DNA from: Anaerolineales bacterium
GTDB taxonomy: Bacteria; Chloroflexota; Anaerolineae; Anaerolineales; Villigracilaceae
Reading direction: 5' to 3'
Assembly (NCBI GenBank): GCA_020847435.1
Contig: JADLBX010000045.1
Location: forward strand, 1 to 64,000
Length of the DNA: 64,000 bases
Shown piece after piece: positions 7,013 to 15,232 of the stretch (the stretch's first letter is position 1; the number at the start of each line of letters is the position of its first letter). The position numbers and the translations under genes were made by a program. The notes under the pieces are model-generated. The model was not told the origin of the DNA and did not search any database. It saw nothing but the letters and a program-made list of their open reading frames with translations.

Positions 7013-7495
7013 CTACAAACTTCTCGCTAAATAATCCAATACAAACTGCAAAGCCGCGTCAGCCGACGCGGCTTTGATCTGTTCGCGATTTCCAAGAAAA
7101 TGAAATTGCCGCGTCCACTCGCCGTCGGCAGTCGCCAGCCCAAGCCAGACCGTGCCCACAGGCTTGGAGTCGGTGCCACCGCCTGGACCCGCTATCCCGG
7201 AGATCGAAGCGGCGAGGTCCGCTTGAAAAATTTTACGCGCGCCGCGCGCCATCTCCAACACAGTCTCTTTGCTCACTGCACCGTGCATGTTCAGGGTTTC
7301 CCAGGCAACGCCCAGCAGGTTCGCCTTGGCTTCATAGGCATACGCAACCAAACTGCCGATAAAGTAAGCCGAGGCGCCCGGCACATTGGTAACCCGGTTG
7401 CCGAGCGCCCCCCCGGTGCACGATTCGGCAAACGCGATCTTCAAACCGCGTTCCTGAAGGAGTTTGCCCATCTGCGCTTCCAGCGTTTGACTCAT
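7013..7495 (-). CDS. pncC: Nicotinamide-nucleotide amidohydrolase (CinA C-terminal family)
   Basis: 160 residues, the usual size of a stand-alone CinA-C/PncC protein, which deamidates NMN to NaMN in pyridine-nucleotide salvage. Recognisable motifs: AFAESCTGGALGNRV (about residues 21-35), ISGIAGPGGGTDSKPVG near 98 and GTVWLG. The N-terminal MoCF-like domain of full CinA is absent, as in E. coli PncC. It converges on the F420 cluster and is divergent from the kinase gene; a TATAAT is visible on its strand just upstream. Confidence 0.88.
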   Translation of the reverse strand: MSQTLEAQMGKLLQERGLKIAFAESCTGGALGNRVTNVPGASAYFIGSLVAYAYEAKANLLGVAWETLNMHGAVSKETVLEMARGARKIFQADLAASISGIAGPGGGTDSKPVGTVWLGLATADGEWTRQFHFLGNREQIKAASADAALQFVLDYLARSL

Positions 7496-7519
7496 CTCGC
7501 CTCGTATAAAAAAGTCATG

Positions 7520-7556
7520 GCATTATACACGGGGCGGGGTTGTTCTAGGTTATAAT
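7520..7556. promoter_or_regulatory. Divergent -10 elements for pncC and the kinase
   Basis: On the minus strand GTATAATGCC lies about 25 bases before pncC. On the plus strand TATAAT (7551-7556) ends seven bases before the kinase ATG, which would give an essentially leaderless mRNA. No clear -35 is seen on either strand. Confidence 0.5.
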
Positions 7557-7563
7557 TTTCCGC

Positions 7564-9651
7564 ATGGCAGACTGGGCTGGTAAAACGCTCGGCAAGGTCC
7601 ATATTGACCGTCTCGTCGCCCGCGGGGGCATGGCTGAGGTATACAAAGGCAGTCACAAAACCCTCGGAGTAGTGGCGATTAAGGTCATGCGCGGCTTGCT
7701 CGACCAGGACTCGGATCAACTCAGCCGCTTCCAACGCGAAGCGGAAGTGATCGCCGAACTCAAGCACTCCAACATTGTTCAACTGATTGATTACAAGATC
7801 GAGAACGAGACCCCGTGCATCGTGATGGAATATGTGCCGGGTCCGTCGCTCTCCACATATCTCAAATCACTGCACGAGAAAAAACAGCGCCTGCCCCTCG
7901 GGACCGTGGCGGCGTTGTTGAAATCCATCGCCAGCGCGCTGGACTACGCCCACAGCAAGGGGATCGTTCATCGCGACGTCAAACCGGCAAATGTGCTCCT
8001 GCGCTCCGCCGCGGAGGATGTCCATTTGGACGTACCGCTTCCTTCCGACGTGGAGCCGGTGCTCACCGACTTCGGCTTGGTACGCCTCCTCGACTCGACC
8101 ATGCACACGACCACCGGCTCCGTTTCGGGTACGCCCGCCTACATGAGCCCGGAACAGGCGCGCGGCGAAAAAGTAGACAAGCGCACAGACATCTACTCGC
8201 TGGGCATCATGCTCTACGAGATGCTGGCAGGCGGCGTGCCTTTTCAGGCAGACACGACCTTCGGCATGTTGATGAAGCACATCAACGAACCGCCGCCCGC
8301 CATAGACGGCATCTCCCCCGACCTGCAAGCCATCCTGGACCGTACGCTCGCCAAAGACCCTTCCCTGCGGTATGACAGCGCCGGCGAACTGGCAAACGAA
8401 TTCCTGGCGGTCTTCAACGGGCAGACAATTTCGCCCGGCACGATCCACATCGCCCAACTGGCGCGCCAAGCCGCGGCGGAAACAGGCAAACCCAAACCCG
8501 CGTCGCAGGAAACGCCCTGGCTCCGGCGATTCAGAATCGGGATCGAGGTGGCGCTTGCGATCGGCTTGGCAGTTCTGCTCTTCCAGTTTTTTCGACCGGG
8601 GGCGTCCAATGTGACGGAAACTCCGCAAGCGACAATAGACCTGAACATCCCCGTCGGCAGACTGCGCTTCAACGACTTCAACGGCGTGCTGGACCGGGTA
8701 ACGATCATTTTGAATAACGTGACCCTGCCCGGCGAGGGTCAACATTACGTCGCGTGGCTCAGGAACAGCGCCAGCGGAGTTGTCCGAAATATCGGTCCCG
8801 TTCGCTTCAACTCCGCAGACACCGGTCAATTGGAATTTACGGATCCTCAGGGGCGGAACCTGCTCGCGTTATTCGACGAAGCGCTGATCACGAAGGAATC
8901 CGATGCCGACACCGCGACCCATCCGTCGGCAGATATCCTTTTTTCATCGCGTTTTCCTCAGGAGGCTTTGGTCGAAGCGCGCTCCCTGCTGGTGGAGAAC
9001 CCGGCTACCCCCGATCATTATGCCCCCATGCAGGGGTTGTACTATTACAGCGGAAGTTACATCACCGGTGCGATCAACGGCGATCCGATCAACCCCAATT
9101 TTGTCGGGCTGGTGGAGGCATACCAAAACGGCAACGAGGCGACCGTCCGCACGCGCACGGAAGAAGTGATCAATTTGATCGTGGGCGATCAGAGCGAAGA
9201 ATATAAGGATTACAACAACGATGGACTCCTCAGCAACAACGACGGCGACGGCTTCGGCAGCCTGCCAAACGGCAAGCGCCTCGGCTATCTCCAGTTGGTG
9301 ACGCTCGGCGCGAAAAAGGTTGCCGACGCGGAAGACTCGACTCCGAACATGCGCGCGTACAGCGAAGACATCCAGATCTGCGTCGAAAACATGAATTTTT
9401 GGACAAATCAGTTGTTGCCGCTCGCCCTGCAATTGACGGAAACGCCGTTCGGACCCGACATGGAACCGATCATCAACGACATGTCGGCGTTGGGCGATCA
9501 TTTACTGCAAGGCTTCGATGTGGACAATAACGGTTTATTTGAATCCATCCCGGGCGAATGCGGCGCGGCGCTGGCGTATGAATACGGGTGGTACCTCATA
9601 GACATGCCGATCTTCATCGGACCCGGTCGGGTTCCGCCGTCTGGCAAATAA
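7564..9651 (+). CDS. Receptor-like Ser/Thr protein kinase with Ca-loop ectodomain
   Basis: 695 residues. The cytoplasmic kinase domain (about 10-285) has a glycine-rich loop, VAIKVM, HRDVKPANVLL, DFG and GTPAYMSPEQA, so all core catalytic residues are present. A single membrane helix at about 324-344 is followed by about 350 extracytoplasmic residues. The ectodomain has no PASTA or other repeat I recognise. It contains acidic loops DYNNDG, NNDGDGFG (about 550-566) and DVDNNG (about 652) that resemble calcium-binding EF-hand or dockerin loops. The start codon has no ribosome-binding site but a -10 close by. The ligand is unknown; a role in sensing envelope state is inference. Confidence 0.88.
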   Translation: MADWAGKTLGKVHIDRLVARGGMAEVYKGSHKTLGVVAIKVMRGLLDQDSDQLSRFQREAEVIAELKHSNIVQLIDYKIENETPCIVMEYVPGPSLSTYLKSLHEKKQRLPLGTVAALLKSIASALDYAHSKGIVHRDVKPANVLLRSAAEDVHLDVPLPSDVEPVLTDFGLVRLLDSTMHTTTGSVSGTPAYMSPEQARGEKVDKRTDIYSLGIMLYEMLAGGVPFQADTTFGMLMKHINEPPPAIDGISPDLQAILDRTLAKDPSLRYDSAGELANEFLAVFNGQTISPGTIHIAQLARQAAAETGKPKPASQETPWLRRFRIGIEVALAIGLAVLLFQFFRPGASNVTETPQATIDLNIPVGRLRFNDFNGVLDRVTIILNNVTLPGEGQHYVAWLRNSASGVVRNIGPVRFNSADTGQLEFTDPQGRNLLALFDEALITKESDADTATHPSADILFSSRFPQEALVEARSLLVENPATPDHYAPMQGLYYYSGSYITGAINGDPINPNFVGLVEAYQNGNEATVRTRTEEVINLIVGDQSEEYKDYNNDGLLSNNDGDGFGSLPNGKRLGYLQLVTLGAKKVADAEDSTPNMRAYSEDIQICVENMNFWTNQLLPLALQLTETPFGPDMEPIINDMSALGDHLLQGFDVDNNGLFESIPGECGAALAYEYGWYLIDMPIFIGPGRVPPSGK

Positions 9652-9680
9652 AATCTCCCATACGCGGGAGATTTTATTTT
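9646..9680 (+). terminator. Intrinsic terminator after the kinase gene
   Basis: A perfect 14-base stem (AAATAAAATCTCCC and complement) with a six-base loop overlaps the kinase stop codon and ends in a T-rich run. Confidence 0.8.
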
Positions 9681-9705
9681 GACGACCAACCCGATGAAGT
9701 ACAAT
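9679..9705 (+). promoter_or_regulatory. Promoter-like TTGACG/TACAAT before uvrC
   Basis: TTGACG at 9679 and TACAAT at 9700-9705 are spaced by 15 bases. The -10 ends eight bases before the uvrC ATG, leaving no room for a ribosome-binding site. Confidence 0.45.
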
Positions 9706-9713
9706 AACGCCTA

Positions 9714-11576
9714 ATGGAAATTTCAGAGAAACTTCAAGGCATCCTCGCTACACTCCCAACAAAACCCGGTTGCTACTTGATGAAGAACGCCGAGGGGAAG
9801 ATCATTTACGTCGGCAAAGCGATCAACCTCAAAAACCGCGTGCGGTCGTACTTCCATGCGGACGCCAGCCACGACAATAAAACGCGGCGGCTGGTGCGCG
9901 AGATCGCCGACATCGAGTGGATCGTCGTCGGTTCGGAACTCGAGGCGCTCATCCTCGAGATGAACCTCATCAAGAAACATCGCCCGAAGTTCAACGTGCG
10001 ATTGAAGGACGACAAGCGCTACCCGTACATCAAAGTCCATTGGGCAGAGGCGTTCCCCAAAGTCACCGTGACGCGGCAAATGGCGGATGACGGCTCGCGC
10101 TATTTCGGTCCGTACACGTCGGCGTGGGCGGTCTATCAAACGCTGGATGTCTTGCGGAAAATCTTCCCCTACCTGACGTGCGACCGCGAAATTACAGGGA
10201 TGGACAAGCGGGCGTGTCTTTACTACGACATCAAACTGTGTCTCGCCCCGTGTATCGGCGCGGCGTCCCAAGCCGCGTACCGCCAAATGATCTCCGACCT
10301 GATGGATTTCCTCAGCGGACAGAGCGAAGGCATTGTGACGCGTTTGCAGGCAGATATGCAAAAAGCCTCGGAGGAGATGCGCTTCGAGAAAGCCGCCGCG
10401 ATCCGCGACCAGCTCAAAGCGATCCAATCCATCATCGAGCGGCAGAAGATCGTCTTCGCGACCGATTACAAAGATTCAGACGTGCTTGCCATGGCACGCA
10501 GCGACGGCGAAGCCTGTGTTCAGGTCTTCTTCATTCGCGGCGGCAAGTTGATCGGACGCGAATACTTCATCCTCGAAGGCACCGAGGACGCGGCTGACGC
10601 CGAGGTGATGGAGCAATTCATCACGCAGTTTTACACCGAAGCGGCGAACATCCCACAGCAGGTGATGCTGCCGAACGAGATCGAAGAGGCGAAGATCATC
10701 GGCGAATGGTTGAGGTCGAAGCGCGGCGGCGAAAAAATGGAATTCTTCGTTCCGAAAGAAGGACAACCGCAAGAGTTGGTGAAGATGGCGGCGGAGAACG
10801 CGACTGAAACGCTCACCGCCTTACGCGCGCAATGGCAAGCGGATACGCATAAACAAGAACAAGCGCTGACCGAATTGCAAGCCGCGCTAAATTTGAAAGA
10901 GCCGCCCAACCGCATCGAATGTTACGATATTTCCAACACCCAAGGGACGGCGATCATCGGCGCGATGGTGGTGTTTACGCAAGGCGTGGCGGATAAAAAG
11001 TTGTACCGCAAGTTCAACATCGAAAGCGTGGTCGGCGCGCCGGACGATTTCGCTTCGATGGAGGAAATGTTGACGAGGCGCTTCCGCAGGTGGCGGTCGG
11101 CTGAGGAATCGGCGGGTCAGGTTGGGGCGAAGAAAGACGCGTCGTTCTCCTTTCTGCCCGATCTCATCATCATTGACGGCGGAAAGGGACAGTTGAGCCG
11201 CGCGGTGGAAGTCCTCGAGAAATTTGAGTTGATGGGCAAAGCGCCGATCGTAGGCTTGGCGAAACAGCAGGAGGAAATTTTCTTCCCACACAAATCGGAT
11301 TCGTTGATGCTGCCTCGTCATTCGCAAGCCCTATATCTGGTCCAGCGCATTCGAGACGAAGCGCACCGTTACGGAATCACCGCGCATCGCAAGAAGCGGC
11401 AGAAACTCGGCATGGCTTCAATTCTCGATTCAATTCCCGGCATTGGTCCGGCGCGGCGCAAGTCCCTCTTGAAACATTTCGGTTCTGTGGATAAGATTAG
11501 AGCCGCTTCGATTGAGGAATTAAAATCGGTCCTGCCGGAAAGCGCGGCGGAATCCATCAAGGCGAATTTGGAATGA
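9714..11576 (+). CDS. uvrC: Excinuclease ABC subunit C
   Basis: 620 residues, normal for UvrC, which makes both incisions around UvrB-bound lesions in nucleotide excision repair. Domain order: GIY-YIG nuclease (KPGCYLMKN, then IYVGKAINLKNRVRSYF, about residues 17-47), a UvrB-interacting UVR motif (MRFEKAAAIRDQLKAI, about 222-237), an RNase-H-like nuclease (ECYDISNTQG near 402 and IIIDGGKGQ near 487) and helix-hairpin-helix motifs at the C terminus (SIPGIGPARRKSLL). The stop overlaps the response-regulator ATG, so the two are co-translated. Confidence 0.95.
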   Translation: MEISEKLQGILATLPTKPGCYLMKNAEGKIIYVGKAINLKNRVRSYFHADASHDNKTRRLVREIADIEWIVVGSELEALILEMNLIKKHRPKFNVRLKDDKRYPYIKVHWAEAFPKVTVTRQMADDGSRYFGPYTSAWAVYQTLDVLRKIFPYLTCDREITGMDKRACLYYDIKLCLAPCIGAASQAAYRQMISDLMDFLSGQSEGIVTRLQADMQKASEEMRFEKAAAIRDQLKAIQSIIERQKIVFATDYKDSDVLAMARSDGEACVQVFFIRGGKLIGREYFILEGTEDAADAEVMEQFITQFYTEAANIPQQVMLPNEIEEAKIIGEWLRSKRGGEKMEFFVPKEGQPQELVKMAAENATETLTALRAQWQADTHKQEQALTELQAALNLKEPPNRIECYDISNTQGTAIIGAMVVFTQGVADKKLYRKFNIESVVGAPDDFASMEEMLTRRFRRWRSAEESAGQVGAKKDASFSFLPDLIIIDGGKGQLSRAVEVLEKFELMGKAPIVGLAKQQEEIFFPHKSDSLMLPRHSQALYLVQRIRDEAHRYGITAHRKKRQKLGMASILDSIPGIGPARRKSLLKHFGSVDKIRAASIEELKSVLPESAAESIKANLE

Positions 11577-11971
11577 GAGAGATCTGGGTCGTTGACGACG
11601 ATGAAGAGATGAGCCGCGCGGTCGGGTTGATGCTCGAACTGCTCGATTGCCGCGTCACTGCGTTCAACAGCGTGCGCCCCGCCGCGCAATCCATCGTCGG
11701 CGGCAAGAAACCCGACTTGATCATTTTGGACGTGAACATGCCCGAAGTCTCTGGGCTGGACATGGTCGAGTTTTTGAGACGGCGGCCTGAATCGAAAGAG
11801 CTGCCCATCATCATGCTCTCCTCCGAGTCGGACGACGATACGATCAACAGGGCGTTGAGCCTCGGCGCGGATTCATATATCCTAAAGCCCATCACCGTGG
11901 AAGAACTCGAAAAGGCGATGGCGACCGCGTTCTACAAACATATCAATTTGAGAGTGAATGATGTCAAATAA
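11573..11971 (+). CDS. Single-domain response regulator
   Basis: 132 residues containing only a receiver domain. The acidic pocket is DDDEE at residues 8-12, the phospho-acceptor is Asp53 in LIILDVNMPE, the switch Ser is in MLSSES near 81-86 and the conserved Lys105 is in YILKPI. There is no output domain, so it must act through a partner, as CheY-like proteins do. It overlaps the end of uvrC and its own stop overlaps a 42-residue membrane-protein gene. No histidine kinase is nearby. Confidence 0.88.
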   Translation: MREIWVVDDDEEMSRAVGLMLELLDCRVTAFNSVRPAAQSIVGGKKPDLIILDVNMPEVSGLDMVEFLRRRPESKELPIIMLSSESDDDTINRALSLGADSYILKPITVEELEKAMATAFYKHINLRVNDVK

Positions 11972-12089
11972 GAAATATCGTAAACCGGAAACATCCACTG
12001 CTACGCGAATCATGCAAATTGTGTTCGCAGTGTTCTCCATTCTGTTGATCCTAACGATGATCCTCTCCGCGTTTGTCATTCCGCGTTAA
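11961..12089 (+). CDS. Small single-pass membrane protein (42 aa)
   Basis: MSNKKYRKPE at the N terminus, a basic stretch, then about 22 hydrophobic residues (IVFAVFSILLILTMILSAFV) and a short PR end. It starts within the stop region of the response regulator in another frame; an ATG three bases upstream is also possible. No function is known to me. Tight overlap with two coding genes and good composition suggest it is real, perhaps anchoring or modulating a membrane complex. Confidence 0.6.
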   Translation: MSNKKYRKPETSTATRIMQIVFAVFSILLILTMILSAFVIPR

Positions 12090-12111
12090 AGAGTATGTTT
12101 GCTGATTGAAG

Positions 12112-12139
12112 GCGCGGCACGGGGAGCCGCGCATTATTT
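12112..12139 (+). terminator. Intrinsic terminator before prfA
   Basis: The GCGCGGC stem with its complement at 12126-12132 is followed by ATTATTTT. It separates the uvrC operon from prfA. A second small palindrome, GCGAGATA-g-TATCTCGC, lies at 12151-12167. Confidence 0.65.
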
Positions 12140-12184
12140 TGAATCGTGGGGCGAGATAGTATCTCGCGCTACTGAAGGAATTGT

Positions 12185-13261
12185 ATGCTCGACAAACTCA
12201 AAGGTATTGAAGACCGTTATACCCAAATTGGAAACGAACTGCTCGAAGTGGGAGCGGACTATCAACGCGCCGCCGAGTTGAACAAGGAGCGCGTGGATTT
12301 GGAGCCCATCGTCGAGAAAGCGCGGGAATATCGTCAGGCGGTGAAAAGCTTGGAGGAGGCAAAAGCGCTCCTCCTGTCCGAGAAAGACGCGGAGTTGGTC
12401 GCGTTGGCGGAATCCGACATCGCCGAATTGAATCCGAAGATCGAAGTCCTCGAAAAAGAGATCAAGGGGATGCTCGTGCCGAAAGACCCGCGCGACGACA
12501 AGAACGTGATCGTCGAAATCCGCGCGGGCGCAGGAGGAGACGAAGCCGCTATTTTCGCGGCGGACTTGTTCCGCATGTACACGCGCTACGCGGATAGATC
12601 ACGCTGGAAAACGGAAATCATGTCGGAGAACGCGATCGGCGTGGGCGGATTCAAAGAAGTGATTTTTGAGATCAAGGGCAAGGGCGCGTACTCGAAATTG
12701 AAATACGAGTCAGGCGTGCATCGCGTGCAACGCGTGCCAGCGACCGAGGCGCAGGGACGAATCCACACCTCCACCGCGACGGTCGCTGTGATGGCTGAGG
12801 TGGACGAGGTGGAGATCGAAATCCCCGAGTCGGATATCGAGATCGAAGTCTATCGTTCGTCAGGCGCGGGCGGACAGAACGTGCAGAAAAATTCGACGGC
12901 TGTGCGTCTGACGCATAAGCCGACAGGGATTGTCGTCACGTGTCAGGACGAGCGCTCGCAATTGCAAAACAAATTGCGCGCCTTGAGCATCTTGCGTGCG
13001 CGGCTGTACGAGATGGCGGAAGAGAAACGCCGCGCCGAGATCGAGTCGGACCGCCGTTCGCAAGTAGGAAGCGGCGATCGCTCGGAGAAGATCCGCACGT
13101 ACAATTATCCGCAGAACCGCGTCACCGATCACCGCATCGGTTTCTCGAATTACAACCTCCCCGCAGTGATGGACGGGGCAATTGATCAGTTTATCGAGGA
13201 GTTGTCGACGCGGGATGAGGCGGATCGGTTGGCGGCTTCGGGGGTAGATGAGGATGAGTAA
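12185..13261 (+). CDS. prfA: Peptide chain release factor 1
   Basis: 358 residues, typical for RF1, which releases peptides at UAA and UAG. The catalytic GGQ lies in [10 protein letters not shown] (about residue 231), the Gln being the site methylated by PrmC, whose gene is about 1 kb downstream. The C-terminal [16 protein letters not shown] is the family signature, which separates it from unrelated GGQ proteins. There is no frameshift, which would mark RF2. A half-copy of a hairpin repeat follows at once (13267). Confidence 0.95.
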   Translation: MLDKLKGIEDRYTQIGNELLEVGADYQRAAELNKERVDLEPIVEKAREYRQAVKSLEEAKALLLSEKDAELVALAESDIAELNPKIEVLEKEIKGMLVPKDPRDDKNVIVEIRAGAGGDEAAIFAADLFRMYTRYADRSRWKTEIMSENAIGVGGFKEVIFEIKGKGAYSKLKYESGVHRVQRVPATEAQGRIHTSTATVAVMAEVDEVEIEIPESDIEIEVYRSSGAGGQNVQKNSTAVRLTHKPTGIVVTCQDERSQLQNKLRALSILRARLYEMAEEKRRAEIESDRRSQVGSGDRSEKIRTYNYPQNRVTDHRIGFSNYNLPAVMDGAIDQFIEELSTRDEADRLAASGVDEDE

Positions 13262-13266
13262 TTTTT

Positions 13267-13352
13267 TACCGCGAAGAGCGCGAAGAACGCAAAGGAAAGA
13301 AGAAAGAGGAAAGATAAAGGATGAATGATGAAGGGTGAAGGATAAAAGAGGC
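13267..13352. repeat. Half hairpin element plus GATGAAGGATGA words
   Basis: ACCGCGAAGAGCGCGAAGAACG (one arm of the CGAAG family) is followed by AAAGAGGAAAGATAAAGG and repeated ATGAA/GATGAAGG words up to the speB start. The second arm seen at other loci is missing here. Confidence 0.65.
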
Positions 13353-13353
13353 A

Positions 13354-14307
13354 ATGAACGATAATCCTGCATTTGGCGCGGGACTGCAACCCTTCATGGG
13401 AATCCCGTCGTTCATGCGATTGCCTGTGACGCGTGAACTGAAAGACGTGGATGTCGCCATCATGGGAGCGCCTTTCGACAGCGGGACTTCGTATCGGACG
13501 GGGACGCGGTTTGGTCCGAGGAAGATTCGGGAAGCGTCGTTGATGATTTGGGGACACAACTCGACGCTCAACGTCACACCGTTGAAAAAACTCAACGTGG
13601 TGGATTATGGGGATGTGTCCGTCGTCCCAACGTCCATTGAGCACACGATGACGGCGATCACCGACACCGCTAGCGAAATCATCGAAACAGGAACAACACT
13701 GATCACGCTCGGCGGCGATCATTCGATTGCGCTCCCCCTCTTGCGCGCTCATGCGAAAAAGCATGGACCCGTCTCGCTCGTCCACATCGACGCGCACATT
13801 GACACGTGGGAATCCGAGTTCGAGGGCTCGCCGTACAGTCATGGCACGCCATTTCGTTACGCGCTGCAGGAGGGATTAATCCGCGCAGGCGAATACGTGC
13901 AGATCGGCATACGCGGTCCGCTCAGCGGCGAGAACGATTACGCCGATGCGAAACAACTCGGCGCGCGCACGATCACCATCCACGAGGTGATGGAAAAAGG
14001 CGTCGCTGAGATTCTCAAAGAAGTCCATCAACGCATGAAGGGACCGACCTACATCACCGTTGACATTGATTCCGCCGATCCCGCTTTTGCGCCAGGCACG
14101 GGCACGCCCGAAGTCGGCGGGCTGACGAGTTATCAACTCCTCCAACTCGTGCGCGGTCTGCACGGATTGAATCTCATCGGCTTTGATCTCGTCGAAGTCT
14201 CGCCGCCGTTCGATCACGGCGACATCACTGCAATCCTCGCTTCGAATATTGTGTTTGAATATCTTTCTTTGCTGGCGATCAAAGAACCGTCCCGCAGGTT
14301 GGGATGA
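13354..14307 (+). CDS. speB: Agmatinase / arginase-family ureohydrolase
   Basis: 317 residues of the ureohydrolase fold with all manganese-binding motifs: GGDHSI (about residue 127), HIDAHIDTW (about 147) and DIDSADPAFAPGTGTPE (about 233). The family cleaves agmatine to putrescine and urea, or related guanidino compounds; the exact substrate is uncertain. It lies between prfA and prmC, which are usually adjacent, so it may have been inserted. Its last codons and the prmC start share an inverted repeat (14288-14340). Confidence 0.85.
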   Translation: MNDNPAFGAGLQPFMGIPSFMRLPVTRELKDVDVAIMGAPFDSGTSYRTGTRFGPRKIREASLMIWGHNSTLNVTPLKKLNVVDYGDVSVVPTSIEHTMTAITDTASEIIETGTTLITLGGDHSIALPLLRAHAKKHGPVSLVHIDAHIDTWESEFEGSPYSHGTPFRYALQEGLIRAGEYVQIGIRGPLSGENDYADAKQLGARTITIHEVMEKGVAEILKEVHQRMKGPTYITVDIDSADPAFAPGTGTPEVGGLTSYQLLQLVRGLHGLNLIGFDLVEVSPPFDHGDITAILASNIVFEYLSLLAIKEPSRRLG

Positions 14308-14340
14308 AAGAACAATGTCCTCCACAAAACCTGCGGGACG
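14288..14340. repeat. 13-base inverted repeat spanning speB stop and prmC start
   Basis: CGTCCCGCAGGTT at 14288-14300 is mirrored by AACCTGCGGGACG at 14328-14340. It encodes the last residues of SpeB (PSRRLG) and, on the other arm, the first residues of PrmC (KPAGRL). Confidence 0.75.
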
Positions 14341-15232
14341 ATTAACTACATCCCCGCTTCTTTCCGACATTTCGACTCGCCTCGCTTCGGTCAGCGACAC
14401 GCCCGCCCTCGACGCGTCAGCGCTCATTGCCCGCATCGTGGACAAGCCGCGCGGTTGGGTGATGGCGCATCCCGAACTTCCTCTCACGCTGGAACAACAG
14501 AATCAACTCAACGATTCGCTGACACGGTTGGAAAACGGCGAGCCGTTCCCGTACGTGCTTGGTCGCTGGGAATTTTTCGGCTTGGAATTTGAAGTCACCC
14601 CAGATGTTTTGATTCCACGCCCTGAAACGGAACTGCTAGTTGAAAAAGCCATCGCATGGCTGCAAAAACATCCAAGCAAACGAAGCGTCGCCGATATTGG
14701 AACAGGGTCGGGGGCGATTGCGGTTTCAGTCGCGGTCAATGTCGAAGATGCGAGCATTCTCGCCACAGACATTTCATCCAAGGCGTTGGCAGTTGCGAAA
14801 CGAAACGCCAAGAAACACGACGTGAGCAACAGAGTTGAATTTGTTGAATGCGATCTTCTTCCAGAGTCAAAAGTCGAAAAGCCTGCCCTGAGCCCGCCGA
14901 AGGGTCGAAAGTCTGACATGCGACCTTTGACTTTCGACCTGATTTGTTCCAACCTGCCTTACATCCCAACAAAAACTCTGAGCAAACTTCCCATCTTCGG
15001 GCGTGAGCCGACTCTCGCTTTGGATGGCGGCGAGGATGGGCTTCAACTTTTTCGTAAGTTGCTAAACGAAGTCCCATCATGGCTTGCGCCGAACGCTCTG
15101 CTTCTGCTCGAGATCGAAGCGACGCTCGGCGAATCAGCGACGCAACTTGCGCGCCAATATTTTCCAAACGCATCCATCGCATTGCATCGAGACCTCACGG
15201 GTCGCGACCGCTTGCTCGAAATTCAAACATGA
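14315..15232 (+). CDS. prmC: Release factor glutamine methyltransferase
   Basis: 305 residues. PrmC methylates the GGQ glutamine of release factors with S-adenosylmethionine. The SAM-binding loop is VADIGTGSGAIAVS (about residues 126-139). The substrate motif, usually NPPY, reads NLPYIP here (about 212), a variant I believe occurs in relatives but could not check. Before it the protein has an insert (about residues 186-205) encoded by word-like repeats that include PALSPPKGRK. Residues at the start derive from an inverted repeat. Its stop overlaps the tsaC start. Confidence 0.88.
   Translation: MSSTKPAGRLTTSPLLSDISTRLASVSDTPALDASALIARIVDKPRGWVMAHPELPLTLEQQNQLNDSLTRLENGEPFPYVLGRWEFFGLEFEVTPDVLIPRPETELLVEKAIAWLQKHPSKRSVADIGTGSGAIAVSVAVNVEDASILATDISSKALAVAKRNAKKHDVSNRVEFVECDLLPESKVEKPALSPPKGRKSDMRPLTFDLICSNLPYIPTKTLSKLPIFGREPTLALDGGEDGLQLFRKLLNEVPSWLAPNALLLLEIEATLGESATQLARQYFPNASIALHRDLTGRDRLLEIQT
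14863..14940. repeat. In-frame word repeats inside prmC
   Basis: AGAGTCAAAAGTCGAAAAG, then CCCTGAGCCCGCCGAAGGGT, then GAAAGTCTGACATGC and GACTTTCGACCTG. The first and last parts are inverted versions of each other. The same GACTTTCAACTTTCGAC words occur inside pdhC (40565-40590). Confidence 0.6.

Noticed and set aside
7867-8829. 320-codon open frame antisense to the kinase
   Set aside because: Opposite the kinase domain, with no motif or ribosome-binding site.
14940-14965. NLPY in PrmC as a loss of the NPPY motif
   Set aside because: I believe related proteins of this phylum carry the same change, so it is probably a lineage variant and not damage, though I could not check.
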